A stretch of DNA of 64,000 nucleotides, taken from contig NZ_KB850072.1 of assembly GCF_000369525.1 (NCBI RefSeq), positions 1,672,760-1,736,759 of the forward strand, read 5' to 3'. Both the position numbers and the translations under genes were made by a program. This DNA comes from Acinetobacter higginsii. Lineage in GTDB: Bacteria; Pseudomonadota; Gammaproteobacteria; Pseudomonadales; Moraxellaceae. The notes below the pieces were generated by a model. The model made no database searches. It was not told where the DNA came from and saw nothing but the letters and a program-made list of their open reading frames with translations. Below, piece by piece: positions 44,415 through 54,335 of this stretch (its first letter is position 1; each line of letters starts with the position of its first letter).

Positions 44415-44694
44415 GTCTTAATTCCCATAGAGAGAGTAAAAATAAAATCAGACAGCAATGCATCCATCAAAAATCGTAAAGTTGTCTATAAGATTATTTC
44501 TGCAACTTTAACAACTTCAATTCTTCAACTTTAAGTTGGGATGCCCCCATACACGGGTCAGCTGAGAATAGTTATTTGCATAGTGCATGAGCAAAATAAC
44601 GGCAACAAGAACCAAACTGCTCATAAGACATTGAGCTTTTTTGCCAACTTATTAGCTTTATTTCACAACATATTGCTTACCTATGATTCAACAA

Positions 44695-45654
44695 TTAAGC
44701 CGCTTGTACCTTAGGCGTAAACTCTTTCACAAAGAATGGATGCAATGCACCGCCCTCGGATAAAAGTTTCTTTTCGTAGTATTCAAAATAAGCTGTCGCA
44801 TCATGATCATTTGGATGAAAATCAGTGCGTAAATAATCAAAAATACGACCCTGAGTACTTCCAAAAACGCCATCATTCGGACTAAAGATCAGCTTGACAC
44901 CACGTCGTGCATCTTTCCAGAATTTCGAAGTCAACATTTCTTGTGGCTTACGTAAGATAGGTACCATGGTTGCCGAAAATGGGATCAATCCAAGAATGGT
45001 GAAATAAGCAAGCAAGAAACCTGATATCCGTAAGGCATAGTTACCATTCAGTGTTTGATAGACATCATAGGCAACATCTTTATGCTCTGATTCTTCAAGC
45101 ATATGCCACATCCATAGTGCACGTGTTTTCGCATCATCAGAGAAATAGAAATTCTGCTCATGCGCCATCATGTACTCTGCCAGTACAGCGGTAAAATGCT
45201 CAATCCCAGCCATCAATGACAGCTTCAAAGGTTGAGGGAATTTCAAGAAAATGTGATCAAAAAATTGTTCACCCAAGAAACGATAGAGTCTTACTGGATA
45301 ATCCAGTTCAACAATTGCATCATTAAACTCATTATGTAGTTTGGAGTGAATTGCTTCCTGACCAATTAATGAAGTCACACGCTGTCTTAAGATCGGGTCT
45401 TTCAATTGATCACGGTGGTGACGTGCTGTTTCAATCACCAAGTCTTCGCCATAAGTTAAAAATACTGACAGGGTCGCGAAGAAAATCGTAGCGAATTGAT
45501 TATTCATATAGAATGAGAGATCAACTTGTTTCCCTTCAAATCCGATGGCCAAGTGACGAATTGGAATACTTTTTTTACTCGCAAAATCAATTTGCTCAGT
45601 TATTGGGTTAGATTTAAATAAACTTAAACCTTTCTTTAATGTGCTGCTAATCAT
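44695..45654 (-). CDS. PF10118-type predicted metal-dependent hydrolase, copy 1
   Basis: 319-aa paralogue of the previous entry; the same ETARHHRDQLKDPILRQ, GQEAIHSKLHN, GIEHFTAVLAEYMMAHE and EESEHKDVAYD motifs, plus a hydrophobic segment (ISGFLLAYFTILGLIPF). It is separated from copy 2 by 280 bp, so each may have its own promoter. It is the first gene facing the TetR regulator across a 490-bp gap that contains a motif repeated before tetR. Confidence 0.8.
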   Translation of the reverse strand: MISSTLKKGLSLFKSNPITEQIDFASKKSIPIRHLAIGFEGKQVDLSFYMNNQFATIFFATLSVFLTYGEDLVIETARHHRDQLKDPILRQRVTSLIGQEAIHSKLHNEFNDAIVELDYPVRLYRFLGEQFFDHIFLKFPQPLKLSLMAGIEHFTAVLAEYMMAHEQNFYFSDDAKTRALWMWHMLEESEHKDVAYDVYQTLNGNYALRISGFLLAYFTILGLIPFSATMVPILRKPQEMLTSKFWKDARRGVKLIFSPNDGVFGSTQGRIFDYLRTDFHPNDHDATAYFEYYEKKLLSEGGALHPFFVKEFTPKVQAA

Positions 45655-45807
45655 GGCTACACCTACCTACTTCACTTGAGCGTCATTTGCCCTTTGACAT
45701 GCGTTGCATCGGGTTCATCTCTTTTCATCCTTCTCCTCATTTGAGAAGTCTGAAAAAATATTCGGGAGATTTTTTTGAACCTGATCCTGATATGAAATTA
45801 CTTTAAA

Positions 45808-45826
45808 CCGATCTTATGTTCGGATT
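45808..45826. promoter_or_regulatory. Candidate TetR operator, distal site
   Basis: CCGATCTTATGTTCGGATT: inverted CCGA/TCGG arms 8 bp apart. It shares 15 of 19 bases with the site at 46110-46128. It lies about 155-170 bp before the PF10118 gene start. Confidence 0.5.
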
Positions 45827-46109
45827 CAATTCGGGTAATTTATGCAACTATTTTTTAACTTTAAGAGATCAATACAAGATCAATTTTCTTATTTTTAAGT
45901 GTGTATCAATACCACTTTTTAATTAAATTTAACCATATATATCAAAAACATAAATAAATTAAATTCTTAATAAATGCCTTGTTTATATATAAAACATCTG
46001 CCTGATAAGTAGAATTATTACAAATCAAAAAAGAATATGACGACGAGAGTAATTTTATTTGTTCGGATTAATTTATTGCCACTTTCCTCACTTTCAGTGA
46101 CATGCTAAT

Positions 46110-46128
46110 CTGACGTTATGTTCGGATT
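46110..46128. promoter_or_regulatory. Candidate TetR operator, site next to tetR
   Basis: CTGACGTTATGTTCGGATT, 17 bp before the tetR start codon, sharing TTATGTTCGGATT with the distal site. A shorter copy (TTTGTTCGGATT) is at 46058-46069. Typical layout for an autorepressing TetR regulator; not proven. Confidence 0.5.
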
Positions 46129-46144
46129 TTAATAATAAAGCATT

Positions 46145-46762
46145 ATGGCAACTCGCAAACCACGTCAGTCACGTTCTAAAGTGACTGTAGATACGATTAT
46201 TGAAGCAGGCTTTATTGCCGTTGCAACCAACGGGACCAGCGGCACCACCACTCGGCATATTGCAGATATTGCAGGGGTCAGTGTTGGCTCTTTATATGAG
46301 TATTTTAAAAATAAAGAAGAAATTTATGACGCCATGGCAAGAACCTTCGTCAAAGAAGTTTTGGACATGGTAAAAGAACTGACACCAATCATGATCGAAC
46401 AAGAGCTAGAGCCCTTATTTGAGATGATTTTCTATACCTTCCGTGATCTGCTTACACGTGATGATGACCGCTATCTGATCTGCCTACGCTATGCGACAGA
46501 ACTCAAATATGAAAAATATATAGGCCAAATTGAGATGGCACTGATGGAAGTCTTGATGAAGTATATGATTCGCCACCCTCGTTACCTAAAGGTCAATAAT
46601 CTTAGCGTGACAGCTTATATCAGTATTAATAGTAGTATTTTCAATGTCGCTCGTCATTTGATCTTACCCAATCCACAAATTAGCTTTGATGAAATGGTTA
46701 AAGGTTTAAGTACCATGATTATTAGTTATATTGAAGCCGAGTTGGCCAAAGCAGAGCCATAA
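46145..46762 (+). CDS. TetR-family transcriptional regulator, 205 aa
   Basis: The N-terminal HTH shows TTRHIADIAGVSVGSLYEYFKNKEEIYDAM, the standard TetR signature; the C-terminal domain is all-helical and ligand-binding. It is divergent from the PF10118-SDR-BVMO genes, with related sites before both, so it most likely represses that cluster and itself. The ligand is unknown, perhaps the hydrophobic substrate. Confidence 0.9.
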   Translation: MATRKPRQSRSKVTVDTIIEAGFIAVATNGTSGTTTRHIADIAGVSVGSLYEYFKNKEEIYDAMARTFVKEVLDMVKELTPIMIEQELEPLFEMIFYTFRDLLTRDDDRYLICLRYATELKYEKYIGQIEMALMEVLMKYMIRHPRYLKVNNLSVTAYISINSSIFNVARHLILPNPQISFDEMVKGLSTMIISYIEAELAKAEP

Positions 46763-46765
46763 AAA

Positions 46766-46783
46766 AGCCAGCGTATGCTGGCT
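46766..46783. terminator. Terminator between tetR and the TauD-type gene
   Basis: AGCCAGC / GCTGGCT stem with loop GTAT; on the minus strand it runs into TTTTTT, so it mainly serves the dioxygenase gene. Confidence 0.78.
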
Positions 46784-46792
46784 GCTCAAATC

Positions 46793-47725
46793 TTAAAAGG
46801 GTCTTGCACCCGCTAGACTGACTCGTTTCAATAAACGACGCTGTTCTGCAGGAAATGCAGTACGTGAGTGCAAGGTCAACTGATTGTCCCAATAGACAAT
46901 ATCCCCAATTTCCCACTGATGTTCATAACGATATTGAGGTTGCACAATGTGCGCTCTTAAGCGTTCAATCAGTGCAGCACCCTTTTGATCGTCATAGCCT
47001 ACAACTTCAACTTCAGTCTGTGCATCCAGATAAATACCACGACGGCCACTTTCAGAATGGGTACGAACTAATGGATGCGGGAATGCAGCGCCTAATATCG
47101 GTTGATCAGAAAAGCGATATTTTGGAATCGGGCTTTTATCCTTTAAGCGTAAAAATGGATTATACGTAATCAGTTGCAGCCCTTCGATCTCATCTTTAGT
47201 TTCCTGATCAAGGTCTTCATAGGCTTGTACCGTATTATACCAACTGGTTGCACCGCCATCTTTTGGAAGTTCAATTGCGTAAAGCAAGGATCCACTAGAA
47301 GGCTGTGGTGTCCAGTGATGGTCACTATGCGGGGTGAGTTCGCCATGACCGGTATAATCACCTTCTCCAACCGCATTGGATACCGGCACTATATCAGGTG
47401 GTGCATTGGTATCGTTGCGCGTTGCCAATACAGGTACATCTGTTGGTGGACGGAAAATTCCACCAAAGTAACTGGCAAAAGCAAGTAAGTCATTGTCTTG
47501 CAAGTCTTGCGCCTTGAAAACCAGAATTAAATGTTCATGCAACGCTTTTTTCAGCTTGAGAATCACTTCTCCACTTTGTGGCTTGCTAGCATCTAATCCA
47601 GTCACAATTGCTCCCAATGCGCCTTCGATTGGTGTGATTTGCACGGTATCTAAACTATGTTTCTTGTATTCATGCCAACGTGGTGCATTTTCGATCGCGG
47701 CTGAAAGCTGTGTGAGTACGGTCAT
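46793..47725 (-). CDS. TauD/AtsK-type alpha-ketoglutarate-dependent dioxygenase
   Basis: 310-aa Fe(II)/2-oxoglutarate dioxygenase: HSD facial-triad start in LTPHSDHHWTPQP, distal His in LTLHSRTAF, and the 2-OG-binding Arg in RRLLKRVSLAG. Such enzymes release sulfite from taurine, alkanesulfonates or sulfate from alkyl sulfate esters. It is the most downstream gene of the organosulfur locus, after an SsuB-type ATPase. The active-site pocket residues that would separate taurine from longer substrates cannot be judged by eye. Confidence 0.9.
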   Translation of the reverse strand: MTVLTQLSAAIENAPRWHEYKKHSLDTVQITPIEGALGAIVTGLDASKPQSGEVILKLKKALHEHLILVFKAQDLQDNDLLAFASYFGGIFRPPTDVPVLATRNDTNAPPDIVPVSNAVGEGDYTGHGELTPHSDHHWTPQPSSGSLLYAIELPKDGGATSWYNTVQAYEDLDQETKDEIEGLQLITYNPFLRLKDKSPIPKYRFSDQPILGAAFPHPLVRTHSESGRRGIYLDAQTEVEVVGYDDQKGAALIERLRAHIVQPQYRYEHQWEIGDIVYWDNQLTLHSRTAFPAEQRRLLKRVSLAGARPF

Positions 47726-47900
47726 TTTCTTTCCTATAGATCATTCATTATATTTTTCAAAGCATCAAGCTTTATTCATGATTCCCCAATCACAAAAATT
47801 AGTGATCTAGTTAAATATATGCAAACCGTGAAATATAAGAACCAATATTTTTATATTAATTTATTTATTTTTATGATTATAAAATTCAGCTTTCCTGGGA

Positions 47901-48725
47901 TTACCAAGCAAACTGAAACTGATTAAAATCGTTAACAACAGGAATAACTAAATGATCTTCGACTGCATGACTAAAATCAGTCAAAATATCATTTCTAATC
48001 GCAGCAAGTCGGACATCTTCACGAACACGTGGGTGTGGTAAATGAACAGGAACAATTCGTTTGATTCGACCTGGATTCGGTTGCATCACCACAACACGAT
48101 CACCGAGGAAAACCGCCTCTTCCACATCATGCGTCACGATAATCATGGTAATTTTTTCGGTTTGCCAGATCCGTTGTAATTCCTTTTGTAGATTGGCACG
48201 TGTCAGTGCATCTAGTGCGCCAAAAGGTTCATCTAGCAACAAAATTTTAGGTCGATTAATCAGACTTCTCGCAATCGCAACACGTTGACTCATGCCCCCT
48301 GAAAGCTGTGCTGGATAAGCGTCTTTAAACTTAGTCAAACCGACCAATTCAATATGTTCATCAATCAACTGATTCTGTTCAGCAACCGTTAATTTACGAT
48401 TTAACAATGCAACCCGAATGTTATCTTGTACGTTCAACCAAGGAAATAATCGATGATCTTGAAAGACAATACCTCGCTCTAGACTGGTGCCTTGAATCGG
48501 TTGTCCATCGACTAGAATCTTACCTTCAAATTGATCATCCAAGCCGACGAGTAAACGTAATAAAGTTGATTTCCCGCAGCCACTACTGCCAACGATACTG
48601 ACAAATTCCCCCGCTTTAATCTCTAAAGAAATATCATCCAATACGGTTAAGGCATGTTCTTGGTACTGTCCATATGATTTATTGAGATGATTAATTTTTA
48701 CTGAACCAACATTTAATGATGTCAT
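47901..48725 (-). CDS. ssuB: Sulfonate-type ABC transporter ATPase (second SsuB)
   Basis: 274 aa. Walker A GSSGCGKS, Q-loop VFQDHRLFPW, signature LSGGMSQ, Walker B ILLLDEPFGALD and switch His THDVEEA. The closest group is the nitrate/sulfonate/taurine ATPases. No permease is adjacent in its own operon; it may energise one of the permeases at 51-56 kb. AGGGGG precedes its ATG. Located between the TOBE-domain gene and the dioxygenase gene. Confidence 0.93.
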   Translation of the reverse strand: MTSLNVGSVKINHLNKSYGQYQEHALTVLDDISLEIKAGEFVSIVGSSGCGKSTLLRLLVGLDDQFEGKILVDGQPIQGTSLERGIVFQDHRLFPWLNVQDNIRVALLNRKLTVAEQNQLIDEHIELVGLTKFKDAYPAQLSGGMSQRVAIARSLINRPKILLLDEPFGALDALTRANLQKELQRIWQTEKITMIIVTHDVEEAVFLGDRVVVMQPNPGRIKRIVPVHLPHPRVREDVRLAAIRNDILTDFSHAVEDHLVIPVVNDFNQFQFAW

Positions 48726-48794
48726 TTTAGCCCCCTAAAATAGAAATCAAAAATATAATAAGATCAATCTTTACTATATTTTCGATATAACTTC

Positions 48795-49010
48795 CTATAG
48801 TTTTGCCAAAGCAACTTCTGTAGACTTAATTAAAACAATGACTTCACTACCTAATTCTAAATTTAGATTTTTCACTGATCGTGTCGTAATCACTGAAGTA
48901 AAAACTCCCGCAGGTGTTTCTACATCCACCTCAGAAACTACACTTCCTTCAATAATCTCTTTAACCACACCACGAAATTGATTACGCACATTAATTTGAG
49001 GAATACTCAT
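48795..49010 (-). CDS. TOBE/Mop-domain protein, SsuF-like, 71 aa
   Basis: One TOBE (molbindin) domain: NQFRGVVKEIIEGSVVSEVDVETPAG, then SVKNLNLELGSEVIVLIKSTEVALAK. Such proteins bind molybdate or similar oxyanions as oligomers. In pseudomonads ssuF, a gene of this type, sits at the end of the sulfonate operon. Its place here next to ssuB fits that. Its role in sulfur scavenging is not understood. Confidence 0.9.
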   Translation of the reverse strand: MSIPQINVRNQFRGVVKEIIEGSVVSEVDVETPAGVFTSVITTRSVKNLNLELGSEVIVLIKSTEVALAKL

Positions 49011-49207
49011 CTTTCACCACTTTGCATCTGTTTATTAAATTGTGTACCACCATATTAGGCAAAGCATAAATATTTAGAACTATTATTTTTGAATATTTTT
49101 TGATTAAAAAATTATATTTATTTTCAATCATTGATTATTATTTTTTTAGAAAAGTAATTTCCAACCAATAAAAAGGTGAACTTCTGTCACCTGATTATTG
49201 AATACAA

Positions 49208-50335
49208 CTAGCCCAATAACTCTTCCAACATAATATTGACTACTTTATCGTTTCCCACTAAGCCGTATTTGACCAATCGTGCACGCACGATATTGCGACT
49301 AATCCCTAAAAGCTTTGCCGTTTGCACCTGATTACGATGGCAATATTCATAAGCAATACGAATCGTGGCTTCCTCAATCAAGCGATCAAGATTTTCATTT
49401 TTCAAGGCATGGGAGGACTCAAATAAATTCAGAAGTGCATGCTGCAACATTTGTTTAGGCAATAAATCTGTTCGTGGAATGGTTTGCGTACTTTTTTCCA
49501 AGTCAGAAATTTGTCGTAAATTCAGGCTACTGGATAAGGATGCAAAGCAGAAATCCGTAGGTTGAATTTGATGGTTCTTGCAGACCAGTAAGGCATGATG
49601 AATAGCATTTTCCAATTCTCGAATATTACCGGGATAGCCATAGGTCAATAGTTTCTGAACTGCGCTTGGACTCAGTGTCGCAATGGGATAACCCAAACGC
49701 TTGCAATATTGGGCAATAAAAAAATTAGCCAACGGCAGAATGTCCCCTGGACGTTCTGCCAAGGGTGACACTTTCAGCAATGCCACATTCAGACGATAGA
49801 ATAAATCTTCACGAAACTTACCAGCTTGAACTGCCTCATCGAGATGGACATTGGTTGCGGCAATGACACGTACATTCAGCTTAATTGGCTTGAGTGAACC
49901 GACGCGAACAATTTCACGCTCTTGCAAGACCCGTAACAATTTCACCTGCATCGCAGGAGATAAATCACCGACTTCATCCAAAAACAATGTGCCGTGATTC
50001 GCCGCTTCAAACCAACCCGCCTTGCTATTGATCGCACCAGTAAATGCACCTTTTTCATGTCCGAAAAGTTCACTTTCCGCCAATGATTCTGTAAATGCAC
50101 CACAATTTACTGCCACAAAAGGACCACGACTACGCTGGCTCATCATATGCACCTGACGGGCAACCAGTTCTTTCCCCGTCCCAGTATTGCCAATAATCAG
50201 GACGCTGGCCTCGCTTGGTGCAATCTGTTCAATACGATCCAGCAAATCTCTTGATTTTTGATCTTCAAAAACCATTGCTGTGGCACGCTCAGTACGCGTT
50301 AAAGTCTGATTTTGTGGATAAGTAATGAATGACAT
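49208..50335 (-). CDS. Sigma-54-dependent activator without receiver domain (SfnR-like)
   Basis: 375 aa beginning almost directly with the AAA+ domain: Walker A GNTGTGKE (49-56), the sigma-54-contact loop GAFTGA (96-101), Walker B GTLFLDEVGD, and a C-terminal Fis-type HTH (TAKLLGISRNIVRARLVKYGL). The lack of an N-terminal sensor is typical of SfnR, which activates dimethylsulfone and sulfonate use under sulfur limitation in Pseudomonas. It lies inside the sulfur locus, and a -24/-12 promoter stands before the porin at 60104-60119. Confidence 0.92.
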   Translation of the reverse strand: MSFITYPQNQTLTRTERATAMVFEDQKSRDLLDRIEQIAPSEASVLIIGNTGTGKELVARQVHMMSQRSRGPFVAVNCGAFTESLAESELFGHEKGAFTGAINSKAGWFEAANHGTLFLDEVGDLSPAMQVKLLRVLQEREIVRVGSLKPIKLNVRVIAATNVHLDEAVQAGKFREDLFYRLNVALLKVSPLAERPGDILPLANFFIAQYCKRLGYPIATLSPSAVQKLLTYGYPGNIRELENAIHHALLVCKNHQIQPTDFCFASLSSSLNLRQISDLEKSTQTIPRTDLLPKQMLQHALLNLFESSHALKNENLDRLIEEATIRIAYEYCHRNQVQTAKLLGISRNIVRARLVKYGLVGNDKVVNIMLEELLG

Positions 50336-50472
50336 GCATTTACTTCCCTATTGTTCTAAAAGAGAAGTTATCTTGCATGACTATTTGCTCAAATAGAAAT
50401 CAGTAATTCACCTTTGTTATTTCCATTTATTAAAATAGAAACAAACGTCAGTTAATCAAACCACAAAGATAA

Positions 50473-51495
50473 TTAATTTTGGCTATATTCATTATATTGA
50501 TTGCTATATATCTTTTTATAATCAATCTGATTTTGTTTTAACTGACCTTCTTCAATTAAATTATCCACCCATATTTTAAAATCATCATTTTTAAATTTTC
50601 CAGCAGTACTTGGAATTCCCCACTGTGTCCAATATTTTAACATGGCATTATTTTCAGGGCGTTTACGCCTCTCCAAAATCTGCTCGAAGCGTGCGATCAC
50701 CTGATCCCTCGGTTGTTGCCTAGACCATTCAATCGCTTTGGCAATGCCTGTGACCACTTTACGGGTAGTATTCGGATGTTCAGCTACATAGCGATTTGCC
50801 ATAACATAAGTTCCAGTCGTCAGATCGCAAACGAGGTCATAATCACGATAAAGACGACGTACACCACCTCGTTCAATTGATGGGCCTGTCAATGGTGCTA
50901 AATCTACATGACCATTTCTTAGTGCTTGCTCTGAAGAACCTGGAGGCAATACCACCAGCGTGACCTGATTGATTTCCTCAGGGCTGAGTCCTCCTTTTTT
51001 TAAGTACGTCTTGAGCATATATTCCACTTGTGCGCCTAGAATATTAGTGCCGACCTTTTTACCAATTAAGTCTCTGGCTGAATGAATTGGACTATTTTCA
51101 AGAACATAATAGCCAGCAAAAGGATCATCGAAAGTACCATAGGCAGCAATCACAACAGTGCCGGGCACGCCACTGGCGACCATTTTAACGGCGGAGCCTG
51201 CAAAACTTGGACTACTAATATCACTATCACCTGACAAAGCAGATTGAATGCCCTGCGGCCCGCCTGTAGAAACGCCCTGATAGCTCAATTTAATTGGCTC
51301 AAGATAACCCAAATCTTCGGCCAGCTCTAAGGGAGTAACGATGCCTGGCGAACCGAGGTATTTAAACTCTAAAGATTCGAGTCCATCCACTGTAGTCAGT
51401 TTCGATGCTGGTTTTGTACATCCCAATAAGATGAGTGACATTGTCACCATACAACTCAGATCACATAGATGCTTTCCCCAGCCTTGCTTCAACAT
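50473..51495 (-). CDS. Sulfonate-type substrate-binding lipoprotein, 340 aa
   Basis: NMT1/SsuA-like periplasmic binding protein anchored by a lipobox (LILLGC). [28 protein letters not shown] and VVLPPGSSEQALRNGHVDLAPL are characteristic. It is clearly paralogous to the protein at 53238 ([28 protein letters not shown]). It lies 16 bp after the permease gene, so the set 53241-50473 forms an ATPase-permease-binding protein unit. Confidence 0.9.
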   Translation of the reverse strand: MLKQGWGKHLCDLSCMVTMSLILLGCTKPASKLTTVDGLESLEFKYLGSPGIVTPLELAEDLGYLEPIKLSYQGVSTGGPQGIQSALSGDSDISSPSFAGSAVKMVASGVPGTVVIAAYGTFDDPFAGYYVLENSPIHSARDLIGKKVGTNILGAQVEYMLKTYLKKGGLSPEEINQVTLVVLPPGSSEQALRNGHVDLAPLTGPSIERGGVRRLYRDYDLVCDLTTGTYVMANRYVAEHPNTTRKVVTGIAKAIEWSRQQPRDQVIARFEQILERRKRPENNAMLKYWTQWGIPSTAGKFKNDDFKIWVDNLIEEGQLKQNQIDYKKIYSNQYNEYSQN

Positions 51496-51511
51496 GTCAA
51501 TGTACTCCTGA

Positions 51512-52369
51512 CTAGCGTTCGATTTTCCACGCGGTTAAACGTTTTTCAATCGCAAGCAGGCTGTAATTAAACAGCAAGCCAATGGTGGTAATACTAATGA
51601 TGCCAAAGAACATTTCGGGGATCTGGAAGTTATATTGCGCATAATTAATCAGATAACCCAGACCTGCTTTTGCCCCAACCATTTCTGCGGCAATTAACAT
51701 CAGCACCGAGAATGAACCTGCCAAACGTACACCTACAAAAATCGTTGGAATCGCTGCGGGTAAAATCACTTTACGGAATAACTGAATCGAACTCAGCCCC
51801 ATGGTTCGTGCAGACTTGATCAACAATGGATCGACATTTCGAACACCACTAATCGTGTTCAGCAAAATTGGCCATGTGCAGGCATAGGTCACCAATGCAA
51901 TTTTCGAACTTTCACCAATCCCAAGAAAAAGAATAAACACAGGCAATAAAGCTAATGCAGCCGTGTTGCGGAACACTTCCAATAAAGGGCTCAGAAATTC
52001 GGAAAAGCGTGTGTACCAACCAATTGCCAGCCCCAAAGGAATCGCGACAATGATCGCAAAAATAAAGCCACTGAGTGAACGAATCAAACTGGCTTGCAAA
52101 TGTGTTAATAATTGACCATTTTGAATCAAGCCCCAACCACTGAGCAACACGGTAGAAAATGCTGGCAAGAAAGCGGAATCGACCAAACCAATCCGCGGTA
52201 CGATTTCCCAGATGGCTAAAAAGAGTAAAATCGCAGCTGATCGTTTAAAACTTGTGGAAAGCCAACTTAGATTAAAACCATCCCCCAAAGAACTGATCTT
52301 AGGTGGAGAAGAAATTGAACTAGACTGAATTGTTTTTGGAAACGTTAATGTCTCTTTTGTACTCGACAT
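51512..52369 (-). CDS. ssuC: Sulfonate-type ABC permease, 285 aa
   Basis: Six hydrophobic segments and the BPD_transp_1 EAA-type loop (ARTMGLSSIQLFRKVILPAAIPTIFVGVRLA) that contacts the ATPase. Start ATG at 52369 is chosen with GAGGTGA upstream; the in-frame GTG at 52375 sits on that site. It has a 70-residue cytosolic N-terminus. Located between an ATPase gene and a binding-protein gene. Confidence 0.92.
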   Translation of the reverse strand: MSSTKETLTFPKTIQSSSISSPPKISSLGDGFNLSWLSTSFKRSAAILLFLAIWEIVPRIGLVDSAFLPAFSTVLLSGWGLIQNGQLLTHLQASLIRSLSGFIFAIIVAIPLGLAIGWYTRFSEFLSPLLEVFRNTAALALLPVFILFLGIGESSKIALVTYACTWPILLNTISGVRNVDPLLIKSARTMGLSSIQLFRKVILPAAIPTIFVGVRLAGSFSVLMLIAAEMVGAKAGLGYLINYAQYNFQIPEMFFGIISITTIGLLFNYSLLAIEKRLTAWKIER

Positions 52370-52410
52370 AATCACCTCTACTTCTTGTTAATTTTTAAAA
52401 TACACTGTGC

Positions 52411-53241
52411 TTAAGCAACCAACTGCTTCTGTTTTTCCTGCTCTTGGGCTTTCAATACTTCTTCACGTAACAAGCTCCAAATCTGATGACGCAGTTGGCT
52501 GAATTCTGGGCTGGAACGTACATCCTCCTGATCGCTTCGTAGCTCAGCAGGAACTTCAATCACCTGTTTGATTCGCCCCGGACGTGAGGTCATGATGGCA
52601 ATGCGCTGCCCCAAATAAATGGCTTCATCAATACTATGGGTGATAAAAATGATGGTCTTCTGAGTCTGTTGCCAGATTTTGACCAATTCAGCCTGTAAGG
52701 TTTCACGGGTCTGTGCATCGAGTGCGGCAAAAGGTTCATCCATCAATAGAATGTCTGGGTCATAGGCCAGACTACGTGCAATTGCGACCCGCTGCTTCAT
52801 GCCACCTGAAAGTTCATTGGGATAATGATGTTCAAACTCCGCAAGCCCCACTAAATTTAGGAAATACTTTGCCGTTTGATAACGCTGTTGTTTATCAACA
52901 CCTTTTGCATCCAAGCCAAACTCAATATTTTCTAGGGCCGTTAACCACGGAAATAAAGCGTATTGCTGAAAGACGATACCGCGATCCAACCCCGGTTTTT
53001 TAATCGCTTGCCCATCAATAGTGATTTGACCTGAACTTGGTGTAGTTAAACCGGCCAAAAGATCCAGCAAAGTTGATTTGCCGCATCCACTAGGACCAAC
53101 AATGGCGACAAACTCACCCGCCTTCACGTCTAAAGACAGATTTTCAACCGCTACAAAATCTTCTGCTTGGACTTTTGCTCCTTTGACTTTTTTGGCAGCA
53201 AAAGACTTATAAACATTTTCAATTTTTAATTTTGTGCTCAT
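52411..53241 (-). CDS. ssuB: Sulfonate-type ABC ATPase (first SsuB)
   Basis: 276 aa with Walker [10 protein letters not shown]-loop [10 protein letters not shown], signature LSGGMKQ, Walker [13 protein letters not shown] and THSIDEA. Its start overlaps the stop of the upstream binding-protein gene by 4 bp (ATGA), showing translational coupling. It is followed by the permease at 51512. Confidence 0.94.
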   Translation of the reverse strand: MSTKLKIENVYKSFAAKKVKGAKVQAEDFVAVENLSLDVKAGEFVAIVGPSGCGKSTLLDLLAGLTTPSSGQITIDGQAIKKPGLDRGIVFQQYALFPWLTALENIEFGLDAKGVDKQQRYQTAKYFLNLVGLAEFEHHYPNELSGGMKQRVAIARSLAYDPDILLMDEPFAALDAQTRETLQAELVKIWQQTQKTIIFITHSIDEAIYLGQRIAIMTSRPGRIKQVIEVPAELRSDQEDVRSSPEFSQLRHQIWSLLREEVLKAQEQEKQKQLVA

Positions 53242-54323
53242 TGGCTATGCTCCTTACTGCGCTGATCGTCAGCTAGATTTTTATTTTCACTGGCGTAGGG
53301 ATTAAATTGGTTGGTAAATAAGGCATCTGCCTTGACCTGATTAGGTTTGAACTCTCCACGTTTCTCAAATAGGTCAATCCAACGTTGATATTGCGCTGCG
53401 TTTAACAATCCACTTTGGCTCACTACGCCATAGCTGCGCCAGTACTGCATCAATACATCGCTTTCATTGCGTTTTCTTTTTTCAATAATGCTTTTAAAGC
53501 GGGCTAAGATTTGTTCACGAGGTGTTTGCTTAGTCCATTCCACAGCTTTGGCAACACCTGTGACAAATTGCTTGACCACTTCAGGATGTTGTTGAATAAA
53601 TTTCTCGGTAAAGACATAACTGCCTGCGGTAAAACTGCCATACAGATCCGTATCTGAGACCAGTTTTCTGAGACCACCGCGTTCCAAGGCCTTGTCTTGG
53701 AAAATAGAAACCAGTGCTGCAGCATCTACCTGTCCAGCACGTAAAGCCTGTTCGGTATTGGTGGGAGGCAACACTACGAATTCAACTTGATTGATTTCAT
53801 CATTACTTAAACCTTGGCGAGCTAAATAGTCTTTTAAAACAAATTCATAATGTGCACCCAAAGTGTTTACTGCCACTTTTTTGCCGATCAAATCACGCGC
53901 TGAATGAATCTGACTATTATTCGGGACGTAATAGCCCACCCAGCTTTTGTCATCACTGCCATAGGAGGCAACCACTGCTTTGATCTTAATCCCTGCCGCA
54001 GCAAGCTTAATGATTGCACCATCAAAAGCAGTTGCCACATCTACATCACCCGTGGTTAATGCTTGTAAGTCCTGCGGACCACCTTGCACGCTCCCCACAT
54101 ATTTCAACTTTAAGTCACCTAAATAACCCAAGTCTTCAGCCAGCTCAGGCAATGACACCACACTGGTTAAGGATTGATAGCGGAGTTCATGTACCTGATT
54201 GGCTGGAGTGTCAGATTGTTTACTACATGCAATGAGACTGAGTGCCATTAAACTGAATACACTGAGCTGCCCAAGCGATTTAAAGCGACGTTTGAAAAAC
54301 TGCCGAAAATTCTGTTGTTTCAT
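53238..54323 (-). CDS. Sulfonate-type substrate-binding lipoprotein, 361 aa
   Basis: Lipobox LIAC, then an NMT1-like fold ([54 protein letters not shown]). Paralogue of the 50473 protein and more distant from that at 57310. It has a charged C-terminal tail ([17 protein letters not shown]). Coupled to the downstream ATPase by a 4-bp overlap. Confidence 0.9.
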   Translation of the reverse strand: MKQQNFRQFFKRRFKSLGQLSVFSLMALSLIACSKQSDTPANQVHELRYQSLTSVVSLPELAEDLGYLGDLKLKYVGSVQGGPQDLQALTTGDVDVATAFDGAIIKLAAAGIKIKAVVASYGSDDKSWVGYYVPNNSQIHSARDLIGKKVAVNTLGAHYEFVLKDYLARQGLSNDEINQVEFVVLPPTNTEQALRAGQVDAAALVSIFQDKALERGGLRKLVSDTDLYGSFTAGSYVFTEKFIQQHPEVVKQFVTGVAKAVEWTKQTPREQILARFKSIIEKRKRNESDVLMQYWRSYGVVSQSGLLNAAQYQRWIDLFEKRGEFKPNQVKADALFTNQFNPYASENKNLADDQRSKEHSQ

Positions 54324-54335
54324 TTTATTATTCTC

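Larger units (their letters stand above)
45655..46144. other. 490-bp divergent regulatory region, TetR gene to PF10118 gene
   Basis: No ORF seen; AT-rich. It holds three copies of a GTTCGGATT core (see separate entries for the two longest) and presumably both divergent promoters. Confidence 0.5.

Noticed and set aside
49011..49080. Possible second sigma-54 promoter upstream of the TOBE gene (TGGTAC-N5-TTAAT)
   Set aside because: The -12 element lacks the essential GC, so it does not qualify.
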